A program made the position numbers and the translations under genes. A model generated the notes under the pieces. That model did no database searches. It was given only the letters and a program-made list of their open reading frames with translations, and was not told where the DNA came from. Below are positions 10,689-18,538 of a DNA stretch of 42,492 nt, piece by piece. The stretch is taken from contig NZ_JADZBI010000144.1 of the NCBI RefSeq assembly GCF_020852195.1, positions 1 through 42,492 on the forward strand, given 5' to 3'. Position 1 is the stretch's first letter, and each line of letters starts with the position of its first letter. The DNA is from Hyphomicrobium sp. (GTDB taxonomy: Bacteria; Pseudomonadota; Alphaproteobacteria; Rhizobiales; Hyphomicrobiaceae).

Positions 10689-10904
10689 TCAATCACCGCG
10701 GCGCTGCTTCCTGGCCCAATAGATGGCGAAGACAGCAATCCAGAATAGGAGCGCGGCCACGTCCATGAGCGTCGAGAGCTCGCGCAGGCTCCGGTTCCAC
10801 GGCTGGTCCGGCGGGCCGAGCAGGGCGAGCACGCCCGCGATCACGCCGACCGTGAGGCACAGGCCGACGCCCACCCAGGCAATCCTGATCGCGCGCTTCG
10901 TCAT
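10689..10904 (-). CDS. Small two-TM membrane protein
   Basis: A 71-residue protein with two membrane segments: IAWVGVGLCLTVGVIAGVLALLG (residues about 8-30) and MDVAALLFWIAVFAIYWA (about 47-64), followed by a basic tail KQRRGD. A GGAGAG ribosome-binding site precedes the ATG by 8 bases, and codon use matches neighbours, supporting a real gene. It resembles no family I can name. The downstream hydrolase is on the same strand 119 bases away. Confidence 0.65.
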   Translation of the reverse strand: MTKRAIRIAWVGVGLCLTVGVIAGVLALLGPPDQPWNRSLRELSTLMDVAALLFWIAVFAIYWARKQRRGD

Positions 10905-11157
10905 GACCGTCGCTCTCCGGCCGCTCTCAGCGTGGGGATACCCACTTGCGAGCTGCTCCGTTCAACGTACCACGAGCGGCCATCCGACGGAAGCACCCGC
11001 AAGGTGTGCTGGAAACTTCCGCCAAGTTCCGGAATTCGGGTGCCTGACCGAACTTACCGGCCGATGACGCGCCTGCCCGCCGGGATCGTCCGTTCTGCCT
11101 CAAATCCGCCCGCAGAGCCTTCGAGAGACGAAGCGCACAGCGGACGAAGGAGCACAT

Positions 11158-12570
11158 ATGTCGGACATAGTTCAGTCGGCAGGGCGGGTGGCTCGCAGCC
11201 CGGCGTTCAAGTTCTTCCTGATCTCGTTCCTGATCCTGCTCCTGCTCATTCCGCTCTTGATCGTGGCGGCGCTGGTCTCGGAACGCGAAGGGCGCTCGCG
11301 CAGCGTGACGAGCGACGTGGCGCGCACCTGGGGCGGCATGCAGGCGCTCACCGGTCCGTTCCTGGTGGTGCCCTACAGCGTGCGCATCGAGACGCAAGAG
11401 GGAGACAAGGTGATCCAGCGCATGCAGGAGCGCCGCGCCGTCTTCCTGCCCGAGGAGCTCAACGTCGCCGGCGACGGGAGGTCCGGCGTGCTGCACCGCT
11501 CGATCTTCGACGTCAACGTGTACACGGCGACGCTGGCCATCGACGGCAGCTTCGCCGTGCCCGACATCGCGGCGGTGGATCCGAACGCGATCTCGGTGCG
11601 CTGGCGCGACGCGACGTTCGTGCTGGCGCTCAGCGACGTGGCGGGGCTCAAGGAGGCGGCAACGGTTCTCATCAACGGACAGGAGACGTTGCCGTTCGCG
11701 CCCAGCGTCGGCGTTCCCGGCAGCAACATGAGCGGCATCCATGCCAAGCTTTCGGCCGCGCCTTCCGCCCTTTCAGGCGACAGCCCACCGAGCGCCTTCC
11801 GGTTCCATGCCGACCTGCATTTCACGGGCTCCTCGTCGCTCAACTTCGCACCCGCGGCGCGCGAGACACGCGTCGAGCTCACATCCGACTGGCCGCACCC
11901 GAGCTTTTCCGGCGCGTTCCTGCCGATCGAGCGCACGATCAAGGCCGACGGCTTCTCGGCCAAGTGGCGCGTGCCCCATCTCGCGCGTAGCGTCCCGCAG
12001 GCGTGGAGCCTGGGGGACGGGGGCCTAGACCGCTTCCTCACGTATCAGTTCGGCGTCTCCTTCCATCAGCCGGTCGATTTCTACGATCTCGTCATGCGTG
12101 CGGTGAAGTACGGCATCCTGTTCCTCGCCACGGGCTTCATGGGGGTGTTCGTGCTCGAGCTGCTTTCGGACAAGCGCGTGCATCCCGTGCAGTATCTGTT
12201 CGTCGGCCTGGCGATGGTGTTCTTCTACGTGCTGCTGCTGTCGCTCGCGGAGCACTTCGGCTTCACGACGGCCTATGTCATCGCGTCCGCGGCGACGGGC
12301 GGCATGCTTGCAACCTATGTCGCAAAGGCGCTTGGCAGTGCGCAGCGCGGACTGATCATGGCAGGGCTGTTCGCGCTCCTCTACGGCTTCCTCTATCTCA
12401 TCCTGCGCCTCGAGGACTACGCGCTGCTGGCCGGCGCCCTGCTCGGATTCGCCGCGCTCACCGTCGTCATGTTCACCACGCTCAAGGTCGACTGGTCAGG
12501 GCTCGGCGGCCTCAGCAATGCGGAAAAACCTGAGGCCGGCGAAGGCACCCCTGCGCCCGGCGTGGTATGA
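11158..12570 (+). CDS. creD: CreD-family inner membrane protein
   Basis: A 470-residue CreD homologue (E. coli CreD is about 450). Residues 18-42 are a membrane anchor. Then comes the family block TWGGMQALTGPFLVVPY, a large periplasmic part to about residue 305 with FHADLHFTGSSSLNF and ELTSDWPHPSFSGAFLP, and a C-terminal bundle of membrane helices beginning MRAVKYGILFLATGFMGVFV. CreD is induced by CreBC in enterobacteria and linked to envelope stress and beta-lactam response; its biochemical role is not settled. No creB or creC is next to it here. GGAG sits 6 bases before the ATG. It is followed 115 bases later by the aquaporin gene, which may be co-transcribed. Confidence 0.93.
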   Translation: MSDIVQSAGRVARSPAFKFFLISFLILLLLIPLLIVAALVSEREGRSRSVTSDVARTWGGMQALTGPFLVVPYSVRIETQEGDKVIQRMQERRAVFLPEELNVAGDGRSGVLHRSIFDVNVYTATLAIDGSFAVPDIAAVDPNAISVRWRDATFVLALSDVAGLKEAATVLINGQETLPFAPSVGVPGSNMSGIHAKLSAAPSALSGDSPPSAFRFHADLHFTGSSSLNFAPAARETRVELTSDWPHPSFSGAFLPIERTIKADGFSAKWRVPHLARSVPQAWSLGDGGLDRFLTYQFGVSFHQPVDFYDLVMRAVKYGILFLATGFMGVFVLELLSDKRVHPVQYLFVGLAMVFFYVLLLSLAEHFGFTTAYVIASAATGGMLATYVAKALGSAQRGLIMAGLFALLYGFLYLILRLEDYALLAGALLGFAALTVVMFTTLKVDWSGLGGLSNAEKPEAGEGTPAPGVV

Positions 12571-12685
12571 AGCGGCGCTGGCACCGCACGATTCGCAACC
12601 GAAAGGAGGCGCGGCGACCTACCTGCCATCCAAGAGCGGCATCGGCGTGCTGCCAGCTTGGGGAAGACGCAGGGAGACAAACAAA

Positions 12686-13354
12686 ATGAATATCAAGGCA
12701 CTCGTTGCCGAGTTCATCGGCACGTTCATGCTGACTGGTGCCGTGCTCGGCGCCGCGTTCTACTCGTTCGGAGCACCGGCAGGCGCGGCCGGCATCATTG
12801 GCGTCGCGCTCTCGATCGGCATCACGGTCTTTGCGACCGCGCGGGCGATCGGGCACATCTCGGGGGGCCATTACAATCCGGCCGTGACACTCGGCCTCGT
12901 GGCTGCTGGACGCTTCCAGCTCGGCGACGCCGTTCCCTACATCGTGGCCCAGTGCCTCGGCGCCATCGCCGTCACCGCCGTGTTCGCGGCGATCGGCAAT
13001 GCGCCCGCGACCTACGCCGCGAACGGCTACGGCAGCCTGTCGATGATCAACGCCAGCCTCACGAGCGTGCTCATCATCGAGGTGGTGCTGACGGCGTTCT
13101 TCCTGATCGTCATCCTGGGCTCGACGCGCGCCAGCGCACCCGCGGGCTCCGGACCGCTTGCGATCGGCCTCACGCTGACCGCGATCCACCTGATGTCGAT
13201 CCCGGTCTCGAACACGTCAGTCAACCCGGCGCGGAGCCTCGGGCCAGCCGTGTTCGCGGGCGGAGAGGCGCTGACGCAGCTCTGGGTGTTCATCCTGGCA
13301 CCCATTGCCGGCGCCGTGGTCGGGGCCTTGATCTACCGTTGGCTCGACGAATAG
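12686..13354 (+). CDS. aqpZ: Aquaporin, AqpZ-like
   Basis: Membrane channel of the MIP family, 222 residues, six helices and two NPA half-helices: GHYNPAVT (Asn64-Pro-Ala) and NTSVNPARS (Asn180-Pro-Ala). Compared with E. coli AqpZ, the selectivity-filter residues His168, Thr177 and Arg183 are kept in AIHLMSIPVSNTSVNPAR, but the Phe43 position is Ile44 (ALSIGITV against ALAFGLTV). It should pass water, possibly small neutral solutes as well because of that change. The track's start at 12518 overlaps creD; ATG at 12686, preceded by AGGGAGA, gives the normal length. A strong terminator follows. Confidence 0.93.
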   Translation: MNIKALVAEFIGTFMLTGAVLGAAFYSFGAPAGAAGIIGVALSIGITVFATARAIGHISGGHYNPAVTLGLVAAGRFQLGDAVPYIVAQCLGAIAVTAVFAAIGNAPATYAANGYGSLSMINASLTSVLIIEVVLTAFFLIVILGSTRASAPAGSGPLAIGLTLTAIHLMSIPVSNTSVNPARSLGPAVFAGGEALTQLWVFILAPIAGAVVGALIYRWLDE

Positions 13355-13412
13355 GCCGTTCGCGGATCACCGCGATCCGCCTCGAAAGGCTTTGAAATTG
13401 CGCCCAAATCGG

Positions 13413-13441
13413 CGGCCGCCTCAACCCGGGCGGCCGTTTCT
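13413..13441 (+). terminator. Rho-independent terminator after aquaporin gene
   Basis: Perfect 8-bp stem CGGCCGCC / GGCGGCCG with an 8-base loop, followed by TTTCTTT. It begins 59 bases after the aquaporin stop and should end the creD-aquaporin transcript. Confidence 0.85.
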
Positions 13442-13722
13442 TTGCGACGTGCGACTTTTACGCCGCTGAAAAGTCCCTGTTTTTTCTTGATTTTTAAGGG
13501 GGTGTGTGCGATCTCGGCGTCGGCTCGGGCGCAGGGGCTTCGATCTCAACGATTCCATTTGTCCCTTTTCGAGCCCCCAATTCTGTATTTGCCCGCTTGC
13601 GGCAATCGCCATTCCCCTGCGCTCTCGTCGTCTTGAAGCTGCGCCCGGAGACCCTTTTGGGTTCGCCTTCCGGCTGCAAGCGCGCGCAAGACCTAAGAGA
13701 TCGTTGATGGAGACTTGGTTTT
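13442..13722 (+). other. Leader region of the DEAD-box helicase gene
   Basis: About 280 bases between the terminator and the helicase start, with T-rich patches and a CTTGATTTTT stretch near 13490 but no firm promoter. Small ORFs here are in frames without family signal. A long 5' leader would suit the cold- or structure-regulated expression known for RNA helicases, but the sequence does not prove it. Confidence 0.4.
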
Positions 13723-15285
13723 TTGGAAACGAAGACGTTCGCTGAGCTGGGGCTCAGCCAGAAGGTGCAGGCCGCGATCACCGCGGCCGGCTACACGAAT
13801 CCGACACCCATTCAGGCTGCAGCCATTCCGGTCGCCGTAACAGGCCGCGATGTGCTCGGCATCGCGCAGACCGGAACCGGCAAGACCGCCTCGTTCGTGC
13901 TGCCGATGATCACGCGGCTCGAGACGGGACGCGCCAGAGCACGCATGCCGCGCTCGCTGATCCTGGCGCCGACGCGCGAGCTTGCCGCCCAGGTGGCGCA
14001 GAGCTTCGAGAAGTACGGCGTCAACCACAAGCTCGACGTGGCGCTGCTCATCGGCGGCGTGTCGATGGACGATCAGGTACGCAAGCTCGACCGCGGCGTC
14101 GACGTGCTCATCGCGACACCGGGGCGGCTGCTCGACCACTTCCAACGCGGGCGGCTGATGCTGATGGGCGTCGAGATCCTCGTCATCGACGAGGCGGACC
14201 GCATGCTCGACATGGGCTTCATTCCCGACATCGAGAAGATCTGCAACCTCTTGCCGCCGCGCCGGCAGACGCTGTTCTTCTCCGCCACCATGCCGCCCGA
14301 GATCACGCGGCTCGTGAACCAGTTCCTGCGCGACCCGGAGCGGGTCGAGGTGGCCCGGCCGGCGACGACGGCCAAGACCATCACGCAGAGCTTCCGCTTC
14401 GTGTCCGACGGCGAGGATTGGGTGAAGCGCGAGGTGCTGCGCGACATGATCCGCAGCGACAACGTCAAGAACGCCATCATCTTCTGCAACCGCAAGCGGG
14501 ACGTGGCGATCCTGCTCAAGTCGCTCCTGAAGCACGGCTTCAACGCCGGGGCCTTGCACGGCGACATGGACCAGAAGAGCCGTATGGAAACGCTCGACAA
14601 GTTCCGCAACGGCGACATCACGCTGCTGGCCGCGAGCGATGTGGCGGCGCGCGGACTCGATATCCCGGACGTGTCGCACGTGTTCAACTTCGACCTGCCG
14701 TGGCAGTCGGACGACTACGTGCACCGCATCGGTCGCACGGGACGCGCGGGCAAGGAAGGCATCGCGCAGTCGATCGTCACGCCGGACGAGCTGAAATCGC
14801 TCAAGGACATCGAGAAGATGCTCGGCGAGCCTGTGGCCTGGATCGGCGAGTCGCCGACCGAGCAGGACTTCGCGGAGTCCGGCAAGCGCCGCAGGGGCCG
14901 TGGGCGCGGGGCGCGCCCCGGTGCACAGCGCGAAAGCGGTTCGCGCGGTCGCGGCGAGCGGCCTGCCGCGAGCAGCCGACCGGAGCATGCCGCCGAAGCC
15001 CGGCCCGGCAAGGGCGCGCGCGAGGAAGGCCGCGAGCAGCGGCGCTCCGAGGGACGCCGCGAGGGTGCAAGAACGCAGGCTCAGCCGCAGCCGAAAGCAC
15101 CGAGACCGGAGCCCCAGGCGACCAAGCGCGAGGAGCGGCCCGCAGCAGCAGCATCGCAGGCGCCGCGTCCGCGGCCCCGGCCTGTGGATGCGGAGCCCGC
15201 GAAGGCCGCCGTTGGCGCGTTCGCCGGCAATGTGCCGGCGTTTCTGAGGCGGCCGGCGCGGCCGGCCAAGGCGGCCGGCGAATAA
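13723..15285 (+). CDS. DEAD-box RNA helicase, RhlE-like
   Basis: ATP-dependent RNA helicase of 520 residues, acting in RNA decay or ribosome assembly. All motifs are present: Q motif (GYTNPTPIQ), I (AQTGTGKT), Ia (PTRELA), II (VIDEADRMLDMGF), III (SAT), the helicase-C block LHGDMDQKSR and VI (HRIGRTGRAG). From about residue 386 a low-complexity Arg/Gly/Ala/Pro tail (RRGRGRGARPG) follows, probably for RNA binding. The start must be TTG at 13723: a stop lies in frame at 13705, the next in-frame ATG is inside the helicase core, and GGAGA is about 10 bases upstream. A strong terminator follows. Confidence 0.95.
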   Translation: METKTFAELGLSQKVQAAITAAGYTNPTPIQAAAIPVAVTGRDVLGIAQTGTGKTASFVLPMITRLETGRARARMPRSLILAPTRELAAQVAQSFEKYGVNHKLDVALLIGGVSMDDQVRKLDRGVDVLIATPGRLLDHFQRGRLMLMGVEILVIDEADRMLDMGFIPDIEKICNLLPPRRQTLFFSATMPPEITRLVNQFLRDPERVEVARPATTAKTITQSFRFVSDGEDWVKREVLRDMIRSDNVKNAIIFCNRKRDVAILLKSLLKHGFNAGALHGDMDQKSRMETLDKFRNGDITLLAASDVAARGLDIPDVSHVFNFDLPWQSDDYVHRIGRTGRAGKEGIAQSIVTPDELKSLKDIEKMLGEPVAWIGESPTEQDFAESGKRRRGRGRGARPGAQRESGSRGRGERPAASSRPEHAAEARPGKGAREEGREQRRSEGRREGARTQAQPQPKAPRPEPQATKREERPAAAASQAPRPRPRPVDAEPAKAAVGAFAGNVPAFLRRPARPAKAAGE

Positions 15286-15321
15286 GGTCCCGCCCACCTG
15301 TTGCATCGATATCTGGTGCAC

Positions 15322-15363
15322 TGCTCCGCAGGCGCGCGGGATTGCGCGCTGCGGAGCATTTTG
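15322..15363 (+). terminator. Rho-independent terminator after helicase gene
   Basis: TGCTCCGCA pairs with TGCGGAGCA, extended by an inner GCGCGC / GCGCGC pairing, then TTTTGT. It starts 37 bases after the helicase stop codon. Confidence 0.88.
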
Positions 15364-15518
15364 TCCGTCGTCGCCTCGGGTTGCCGATCAATCCGCGATG
15401 CGCACGGCGTGCCGAAGCACAGCGCACGCGACGGCAACGCACAAAAGTGGAAGTCAAGAGAATCTTGCGCCGCAGCATGGGGAAGCTGTGGACAGGCGTA
15501 GGCTCTGCCTAATTTCCG

Positions 15519-15533
15519 AGCGTCGCCGACGCT
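15519..15533. repeat. Short palindrome before small gene
   Basis: AGCGTCG-C-CGACGCT, 7-bp arms around one base, ending about 30 bases before the ATG at 15564. It may be an operator or chance in GC-rich DNA. Confidence 0.3.
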
Positions 15534-15563
15534 ACTGTCGTCCGTGCATTGGAGGCGACAGCC

Positions 15564-15866
15564 ATGCTTCATCATCGGCCGACCACACCAGTCAGGACAA
15601 GCTGCCCGAGCCGCGAGCCCGAGTACACGCCGGCTCACGACCTCATCGAGGGCGCGCAGCTTCGGCGCCTTGCCAGCACCGTGCTCGCAAAGTCCCCGGA
15701 GGACCTCGCGGCGCTTGCCGAGACCAATCCCCTGCTGGTCTGGGAGTGGATCGACGCCTTCCGTAAGGAAAGGCTCGCGGCGGAGACCGAGGCGCGGTAT
15801 TGGTCGGCGGCGGCGGCAGCGCTGGCCACGGCCTCGCCGCAGGCGGTGCGCGCGGCCGCCGAGTAA
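15564..15866 (+). CDS. Small hypothetical protein
   Basis: A 100-residue protein starting at ATG 15564, which has GGAGG 8-9 bases upstream (the track's start is a TTG five codons earlier). The N-terminal third is polar and proline-rich. From residue 30 it is helical: HDLIEGAQLRRLASTVLA, LAALAETNPLLVWEWIDAF, then an alanine-rich helix. There are no cysteines beyond one and no signal peptide or membrane segment. I do not recognise it. It precedes the GNAT gene on the same strand by about 40 bases and may be co-transcribed. Confidence 0.55.
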   Translation: MLHHRPTTPVRTSCPSREPEYTPAHDLIEGAQLRRLASTVLAKSPEDLAALAETNPLLVWEWIDAFRKERLAAETEARYWSAAAAALATASPQAVRAAAE

Positions 15867-15907
15867 CGCGCGCCATCTTTGTGCGCTCCCCTTCCTGCGA
15901 CGGTGCC

Positions 15908-16456
15908 ATGCCGGATGTCGAGTTCTGCCGCTGGGACCAGCTCGCGTCGGATCCGGAGCACGAGCGGCTGAGCGCAGAGCTGGATCACGTCTTCTTCTCG
16001 TCCTCCGCCCGGCAGTCCTTCGCCAGCACGGAGGAGCGGGCGGCGTTCCGCGAGCGGTGGCTTGGCCGCTATCTCCTGCATTTTCCGGAGTATGCCCTCG
16101 TAGCGCTCGACGGCGGGCGTCATGTGATCGGCTATGTGGCGGGCAGCCTCGAGGATCCGGCCCACGATCCGCTGTTCGCCGATCTCGACCATTTCGCGCA
16201 TTTCGGCGCGCTCACGGCGCGCTATCCGGCGCAGCTTCACGTCAATCTCGATGCGGGCTGGCGGGGACGCGGCATCGGTGCCCGGCTCGTGGACCGATTC
16301 GCCGAGATGGCGCGCGAAGCCGGAAAGCCCGGCTTGCATGTCGTGACGGCACGCGGCATGCGCAACGTCGGGTTCTATCTCGCCAACGGCTTCGTGGAGC
16401 GCGGCGCCGTCGACATGGGCGAACGCGAGTTGCTGTTCCTCGGCCGCGATCTCTGA
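15908..16456 (+). CDS. GNAT family N-acetyltransferase
   Basis: A 182-residue acyl-CoA-dependent acetyltransferase. The acetyl-CoA pyrophosphate loop is clear in LDAGWRGRGIGARLVDRF, followed by the motif-B region with GLHVVTARGMRNVGFYLANGF, where Asn-Val-Gly-Phe-Tyr is the usual N..a..fY pattern. The N-terminal half has FPEYALVALDGGRHVIGYVAG, the beta strands before motif A. The substrate cannot be told. The track start at 15800 runs over the previous gene; ATG at 15908 gives normal length, though its ribosome-binding site is weak and GTG at 15880 is an alternative. It lies 102 bases before aapP. Confidence 0.87.
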   Translation: MPDVEFCRWDQLASDPEHERLSAELDHVFFSSSARQSFASTEERAAFRERWLGRYLLHFPEYALVALDGGRHVIGYVAGSLEDPAHDPLFADLDHFAHFGALTARYPAQLHVNLDAGWRGRGIGARLVDRFAEMAREAGKPGLHVVTARGMRNVGFYLANGFVERGAVDMGERELLFLGRDL

Positions 16457-16558
16457 CATTACCAGTGGGGCAATGGCGCGCAGTTGCCATCGGAGCATTG
16501 AGCCGGGCGGCAACTCTCGGGCATAAGACGGAAACCGAGACGCAACGCGCCGAGATCG

Positions 16559-17341
16559 ATGACCGACGCTGCTCCGCAACCCTCCGCAAGGAAATCGACC
16601 GACCGAGCACCCGCAGTGGTGCTCGAAGGCGTGCAGAAGTGGTTCGGCGACTTCCATGTGCTGCGCGACATCTCGCTCACCGTCAAAGAGGGCGAGAAGA
16701 TCGTCATCTGCGGCCCGTCCGGCTCCGGGAAGTCGACGCTGATCCGCTGCCTCAACGGACTCGAGACGCATGACGACGGGCGCATCGTCGTCGACGGCAC
16801 GGAGCTGACGCGCGATCTCAGAACGCTCGAGACCATCCGCTCCGAGGTCGGCATGGTGTTTCAGAGCTTCAACCTGTTTCCGCATCTCTCGGTGCTCGAC
16901 AACCTGACGCTGGCGCCGCAATGGGTGCGCGGCGTCAAGCGCGCGGAGGCCGAGCGCGCGGCCATGGCGCTGCTCGAGCGCGTGCGCATCGCCGATCAGG
17001 CGCAGAAGTTTCCGGGGCAGCTCTCGGGCGGACAACAGCAGCGCGTCGCCATCGCGCGCGCGCTCGCCATGAACCCGCGCATCATGCTGTTCGACGAGCC
17101 GACGAGCGCGCTCGACCCCGAGATGGTGAAGGAGGTGCTCGACGTGATGATCGCACTCGCCAAGCAGGGCATGACCATGCTGGTCGTCACGCACGAGATG
17201 GGCTTCGCGCGCGCGGTGGCAGACCGCGTGATCTTCATGGACCGCGGCGAGATCGTCGAGCAGGGGCCGCCGCAGGCGATGTTCGAAGCGCCCAAGCACG
17301 AGCGCACGCGCGCGTTCCTCTCCCAGATCCTCGGGCACTGA
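16559..17341 (+). CDS. aapP: General amino-acid ABC transporter ATPase AapP/BztD
   Basis: ATP-binding subunit of a polar amino-acid uptake ABC transporter, 260 residues. Walker A is [10 protein letters not shown]-loop [11 protein letters not shown], signature [16 protein letters not shown], Walker [15 protein letters not shown] and H-loop VVTHEMGFA, as in the PAAT family. It works with the periplasmic AapJ and the permeases AapQ and AapM encoded directly downstream. In known aap (aapJQMP) and bzt (bztABCD) operons the ATPase gene is last; here it is first. The stop is at 17339-17341 and a repeat element separates it from aapJ. Confidence 0.95.
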   Translation: MTDAAPQPSARKSTDRAPAVVLEGVQKWFGDFHVLRDISLTVKEGEKIVICGPSGSGKSTLIRCLNGLETHDDGRIVVDGTELTRDLRTLETIRSEVGMVFQSFNLFPHLSVLDNLTLAPQWVRGVKRAEAERAAMALLERVRIADQAQKFPGQLSGGQQQRVAIARALAMNPRIMLFDEPTSALDPEMVKEVLDVMIALAKQGMTMLVVTHEMGFARAVADRVIFMDRGEIVEQGPPQAMFEAPKHERTRAFLSQILGH

Positions 17342-17372
17342 GATGGGCGCTATGAGACTCATCGGCATCGAT

Positions 17373-17498
17373 CCCCCTCCCCATCTCGCCGAAGGCGAGT
17401 CTTCGACTCGACGTGGGGAGGGGTCAGTGGTGGGGGGAAGCCCAACGGCTACCGTTCTGGAATCCCCCCCTCCTAGCCTCCCCCACAAGGGGGGAGGG
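17373..17498 (+). repeat. Two-hairpin dispersed repeat, copy 1
   Basis: A long hairpin with outer stem CCCCTCCCCA (17374-17383) / TGGGGAGGGG (17414-17423) encloses two overlapping small stems, CTCGCC-GAA-GGCGAG and GAGTC-TTC-GACTC. After a spacer comes a second hairpin, CCTCCCCC-ACAA-GGGGGGAGG (17477-17497). An inverted, diverged copy lies at 35738-35841. It sits between aapP and the probable aapJ start and provides GGGGAGGG as that gene's ribosome-binding site. It resembles the REP/BIME class of palindromic repeats, but I cannot assign it to a named family. Confidence 0.85.
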
Positions 17499-17507
17499 AC
17501 TGCGAGC

Positions 17508-18530
17508 GTGCGCGCGGCCATCGTTTGCGCCATTTCCGCCGTCCTTGCTGTGCTGAGCGTTCTTCCGGCCGCCGCGCAGTCGCCGACGCTCGACAGCGTG
17601 AAGAAGCGTGGGCAGCTCGTGTGCGGCGTCAACACCGGGCTCGCAGGCTTCGCGGCGCCGGACGACCGCGGCAACTGGGTCGGCATCGACGTCGATTTCT
17701 GCCGCGCGGTGGCCGCCGCCATCTTCCGCGACGGCACCAAGGTCCGCTTCGTGCCGCTCAACGCCAAGGAGCGCTTTACGGCGCTGCAGTCGCGCGAGGT
17801 GGACATCCTCTCGCGCAACACGACCTGGACCATGAGCCGCGACACCTCGCTCGGCCTCAACTTCTCCGGCATCCTCTATTTCGACGGGCAGGCGTTCATG
17901 GTGCGGCGCGCGCTCGGGCTCAAGTCCGCCAACGAGCTCAAGGGTGCCAGCATCTGCGTGCAGAGCGGCACCACGAACGAGCTCAACCTCGCCGACTTCT
18001 TCGCCACGCGCGGGCTCACCTACCGCCCCGTCGTCTACGAACGGCTGGTCGAGGTGCTCGGCGCCTACGCCAGCGGACGGTGCGACGCGTTCACGACCGA
18101 TAGCTCGCAGCTCATCGCCGAGCGCACGCGGCTGCCCGACCCCGACGCGCATGAGGTGCTGCCGGACCTCATCTCGAAGGAGCCGCTGGGGCCGGCCGTG
18201 CGCCAGGGCGATGCCGTCTGGTCCAACATCGTGCGCTGGACGCTGTTCGCGCTGATCAACGCCGAGGAGCTCGGCGTCACGCAGGCGAGCGTCGAGGCCG
18301 ACCGGGAGTCCTCCAACCCCGAGATCCGCCGGCTGCTCGGCACGGAGGGCGACTACGGAAAGGGCATCGGTCTCGATCGCGACTGGGCGGTCTCGGTGCT
18401 GAAGGCCGTCGGCAACTATGGCGAGAGCTTCGAGCGTAACCTCGGGCAGGGCTCGCCACTCAAGATCGCGCGCGGTCGCAACGCGCTGTGGAAGGACGGC
18501 GGGCTGATGTACGCCCCGCCGGTGCGGTGA
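17508..18530 (+). CDS. aapJ: Amino-acid ABC transporter substrate-binding protein AapJ/BztA
   Basis: Periplasmic receptor of the Aap/Bzt system. From GTG at 17508 it has 340 residues, close to the roughly 341 of Rhizobium AapJ, and begins with a proper signal peptide (VRAAIVCAISAVLAVLSVLP, then AAAQS). The mature part opens TLDSVKKRGQLVCGVNTGL and has WVGIDVDFCRAVAAAIF, SRNTTWTMSRDTSLGLNFSG and CVQSGTTNELNLADFF, all typical. The track's ATG at 17343 would add 55 residues encoded by the repeat ahead of the signal peptide, so I reject it. The GGGGGAGGG of the repeat is 9-10 bases before the GTG. Followed by aapQ after 8 bases. Confidence 0.93.
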   Translation: MRAAIVCAISAVLAVLSVLPAAAQSPTLDSVKKRGQLVCGVNTGLAGFAAPDDRGNWVGIDVDFCRAVAAAIFRDGTKVRFVPLNAKERFTALQSREVDILSRNTTWTMSRDTSLGLNFSGILYFDGQAFMVRRALGLKSANELKGASICVQSGTTNELNLADFFATRGLTYRPVVYERLVEVLGAYASGRCDAFTTDSSQLIAERTRLPDPDAHEVLPDLISKEPLGPAVRQGDAVWSNIVRWTLFALINAEELGVTQASVEADRESSNPEIRRLLGTEGDYGKGIGLDRDWAVSVLKAVGNYGESFERNLGQGSPLKIARGRNALWKDGGLMYAPPVR

Positions 18531-18538
18531 GGCGGCCC

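Noticed and set aside
11011-11030. GGAAACTT-CCGCC-AAGTTCC imperfect dyad upstream of creD
   Set aside because: Asymmetric by one base, far from the creD start, and no known operator matches.
13693-15321. 542-codon ORF antisense to the DEAD-box helicase
   Set aside because: Repetitive Arg/Leu/Ala translation, no family; the plus strand has every helicase motif.
15486-15494. TGTGGACAG as a DnaA box
   Set aside because: Reads CTGTCCACA on the other strand, with the first base off consensus and no partner site nearby.
15635-17872. 745-codon ORF antisense to GNAT, aapP and aapJ
   Set aside because: It spans three real genes in shadow, with no recognisable domain.
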